A stretch of DNA of 14,132 nt from CALAEC01 sp050692915 (GTDB taxonomy: Bacteria; Actinomycetota; UBA4738; CALAEC01): the NCBI GenBank assembly GCA_050692915.1, contig JBOGVU010000068.1, forward strand, positions 1-14,132. The letters are read 5' to 3'. A program made the position numbers and the translations under genes. The first letter of the stretch is position 1, and each line of letters starts with the position of its first letter. Shown here in pieces: positions 12,404 through 14,132 of the stretch. The notes below the pieces were generated by a model that had not been told where the DNA came from, searched no databases, and worked only from the letters and a program-made list of their open reading frames with translations.

Positions 12404-14132
12404 CGAACAACAGCCGGGGCCGGCAGCGGCACCGTGGGGACCGCCACGACCCCCAGGCGGGTGAGCAGCTCACGGCTCTCTCTCTCCAGCTCCGGCGGCG
12501 GGGGAAGTCCACGGAGCCTGCAGAGCTCGGCGGAGGCCTGGAGCGTGGCGCCCGCTTCGTGGCCTGCGTCGCCGGCCCGGGCCAGTCGGAGGCTCAGCTC
12601 GAGGGCCTCACCTGCCCCGTGGAGGTCCCCAACCTGCATCAGCGCGTAGCCACGGACGCGGTGGAGGAGAGGCCCGTGCGTTGCGGATCCCCCCGACCGT
12701 GCGCCCTTCAGCAGCTCCGACACCAGATCGAGGGCATCGGCACCCTTCCCTTCGAGGACAAAGCCCTCCGCCCGTCGGGCGTCGGTCTCCAAGACCAGGT
12801 CCGCGGCCCCTACTTGGGAGAACCAGACTCGCGCCTGCTCGAGCAGGGGACGGGCCTGGCCCGGATCTCCCGCCCGGTCGGCGATCCTGCCCAGGAGGAG
12901 CGTGGCGTAGGCCATGCCCCACCGGTGCCCGGCGGCCTGCCACACACGGAGCGCTTCCCTCGAGGTGCGCTCGGCCTCGTCCAGTCGCCCCTGCTCCAAG
13001 AGGATCTCGGCGGTTCCGGCGGTGGCCACCGCCGCGTTCACCTGGTCGCCTGTCTTCGTCCAAGCCTCCCGAGCCAGACCGTACCGCTCGAGGGACTCAT
13101 CCCAACGCCCCTCCCAGTAGGCAAGACCCGCCATGTTGTTGAGAACCGTGGCCTGGCCGCCGAGATCGCCCAGCTCATCGTAGATGCCGAGGGACGCCTC
13201 TGAGTGCGTCGCCTCCTCGCGCCTCCCCAAGTCCACTAGGGCCCAGTCGAGCAGGTAATACGCATGGGCGAGGGCCTCCCGCTCGCCGGCGGCCGTGGCC
13301 TCCTCGATGGCAGACCGGCACCACCGGATCGCATCCGCGTGGCGCCCTTGAGCTTGCCGCACGGCCGCGTACCACACCCTGAGCTGGGCACGCTGTTTGG
13401 CCGCGTCATCTCCGCCGACCCCCTCGAGTCGGCGGAGCCCACGAGTGAACCACCGGAGAGCTTCCGTGAATCGGCCGGACCGGTCCGGGATCCAGCCCTG
13501 TTTCAGGAGAAGCCGGGCCTCGGCCACTGGCTCGCCGCCGACCATCCGGCGTGCGGCTCGATAGGCGGCCTCGGCCTTGGCATACTCGCCCAGCCGCTCC
13601 CTGACGTCACCCAACGCCTCGTGGAGCTCGGACCGAAGCTCCCTGGATATTTCGGGAACGTGCCGGGCGGCCGCTAGAGCCCGCTCGTAGAAGGCGGCCG
13701 CGTCGACGTTCGCGTAGATGGTCTCGGCCCGTTTCGCCGCAAGCCGAGCGTTCAGCCAGGCGGCGTCATAGCGACCGGCCTCGAAGTAATGGAGAGCGAG
13801 CAGTTCGGCTTCGTCGTGGAGGTTGGGATAGGCCGCCCGCTCGATCGTCTCGGCGACCCGAGCGTGGAGGTCGCGTCGGAGCCGGAAGGGGAGACCGTCG
13901 TAGGCCGCGTCCCGGATGAGGTCGTGACGGAACCTGAACGTGCCGGACGCGTCCCTGTCGATGAACTGCGCTAGGCCCTCCCACATGGAGTCCTCCGGCC
14001 GGGGCGCGTCCTCGATCACCGCGCCGAGCAGGTCCCCAGTGAACGTCGAGCCGAGCACGGCCGCTCGTCGCAGCACCATTCGCTCCCGGCTGGGGAGACG
14101 GTCGATGTGAGCCGTGATCGCGGCCTCAACGG
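12400..14132 (-). CDS. AAA-ATPase/TPR signalling protein, C-terminal part (5' end outside window)
   Basis: 576 residues are visible and the frame is open to the right edge, so the N-terminus is missing. The first part (HIDRLPSRERMVLRRAAVLG, then FRFRHDLIRDAAYDGLP) is the end of the STAND-type AAA module found in class III adenylate/guanylate cyclases and AfsR/PknK-like regulators. The rest is a long alpha-solenoid of TPR repeats, e.g. ALGDVRERLGEYAKAEAAY and MAGLAYWEGRWDESLERYG, ending with a Pro/Val-rich tail. There is no LuxR helix-turn-helix at the C-terminus, so a cyclase-AAA-TPR or kinase-AAA-TPR layout is more likely than a LuxR/MalT type. The catalytic or DNA-binding domain would lie beyond the window. 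Such proteins integrate signals by ATP-driven assembly. Its TAG stop is within CTAG shared with the secreted-protein gene. Confidence 0.82.
   Translation of the reverse strand, partial: VEAAITAHIDRLPSRERMVLRRAAVLGSTFTGDLLGAVIEDAPRPEDSMWEGLAQFIDRDASGTFRFRHDLIRDAAYDGLPFRLRRDLHARVAETIERAAYPNLHDEAELLALHYFEAGRYDAAWLNARLAAKRAETIYANVDAAAFYERALAAARHVPEISRELRSELHEALGDVRERLGEYAKAEAAYRAARRMVGGEPVAEARLLLKQGWIPDRSGRFTEALRWFTRGLRRLEGVGGDDAAKQRAQLRVWYAAVRQAQGRHADAIRWCRSAIEEATAAGEREALAHAYYLLDWALVDLGRREEATHSEASLGIYDELGDLGGQATVLNNMAGLAYWEGRWDESLERYGLAREAWTKTGDQVNAAVATAGTAEILLEQGRLDEAERTSREALRVWQAAGHRWGMAYATLLLGRIADRAGDPGQARPLLEQARVWFSQVGAADLVLETDARRAEGFVLEGKGADALDLVSELLKGARSGGSATHGPLLHRVRGYALMQVGDLHGAGEALELSLRLARAGDAGHEAGATLQASAELCRLRGLPPPPELERESRELLTRLGVVAVPTVPLPAPAVVR

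Overview
The window is about 14.1 kb of very GC-rich, densely packed bacterial DNA. GC-ending codons, GTG starts, GTGA/ATGA gene overlaps, possible leaderless promoters, an HD-GYP protein and an AAA/TPR signalling protein suggest a soil-type Actinomycetota or a neighbouring high-GC lineage such as Chloroflexota. This is an inference: there is no rRNA or other marker gene to confirm it. I saw no tRNA, rRNA, CRISPR array, insertion sequence or phage gene.

Layout. 2-505 (+): C-terminal part of a GcvT-like aminomethyltransferase, cut by the window edge. 502-3707 (-): two translationally coupled PYROXD2/CrtO/phytoene-desaturase-like FAD oxidoreductases. 3764-7563 (+): the most distinctive block, a tight six-gene run kamD, DUF6220-like membrane protein, kamE, DsrE-like protein, kal, and a 61-residue unknown. 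7564-8797 (-): an MFS transporter interrupted by a frameshift. 8929-10452 (+): an eight-helix membrane protein with an intact HD-GYP cyclic-di-GMP phosphodiesterase domain. 10676-12403 (+): a secreted beta-propeller plus DUF11-like protein behind a roughly 220-base leader. 12400-14132 (-): the TPR-rich C-terminal part of an AAA/cyclase-type signalling ATPase, cut by the right edge.

How the genes work together. KamD and KamE form the adenosylcobalamin- and PLP-dependent (beta-)lysine 5,6-aminomutase, which makes 3,5-diaminohexanoate. Kal removes ammonia from 3-aminobutyryl-CoA to give crotonyl-CoA, the late deaminating step of the same lysine fermentation route. The enzymes that join them (Kdd and Kce) and the entry enzyme KamA are not in the window. 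A four-helix membrane protein sits between the two mutase subunit genes, and a DsrE-fold protein lacking the usual sulfur-carrying cysteine sits between kamE and kal. Neither belongs to the textbook pathway, which makes this block the best candidate here for an undescribed variant. The divergent oxidoreductases share a 56-base intergenic region with kamD and could be co-regulated with it, but nothing in their sequence ties them to lysine.

All three convergent gene junctions in the window have stop codons that overlap or abut, so there is no intergenic room for terminators between them.
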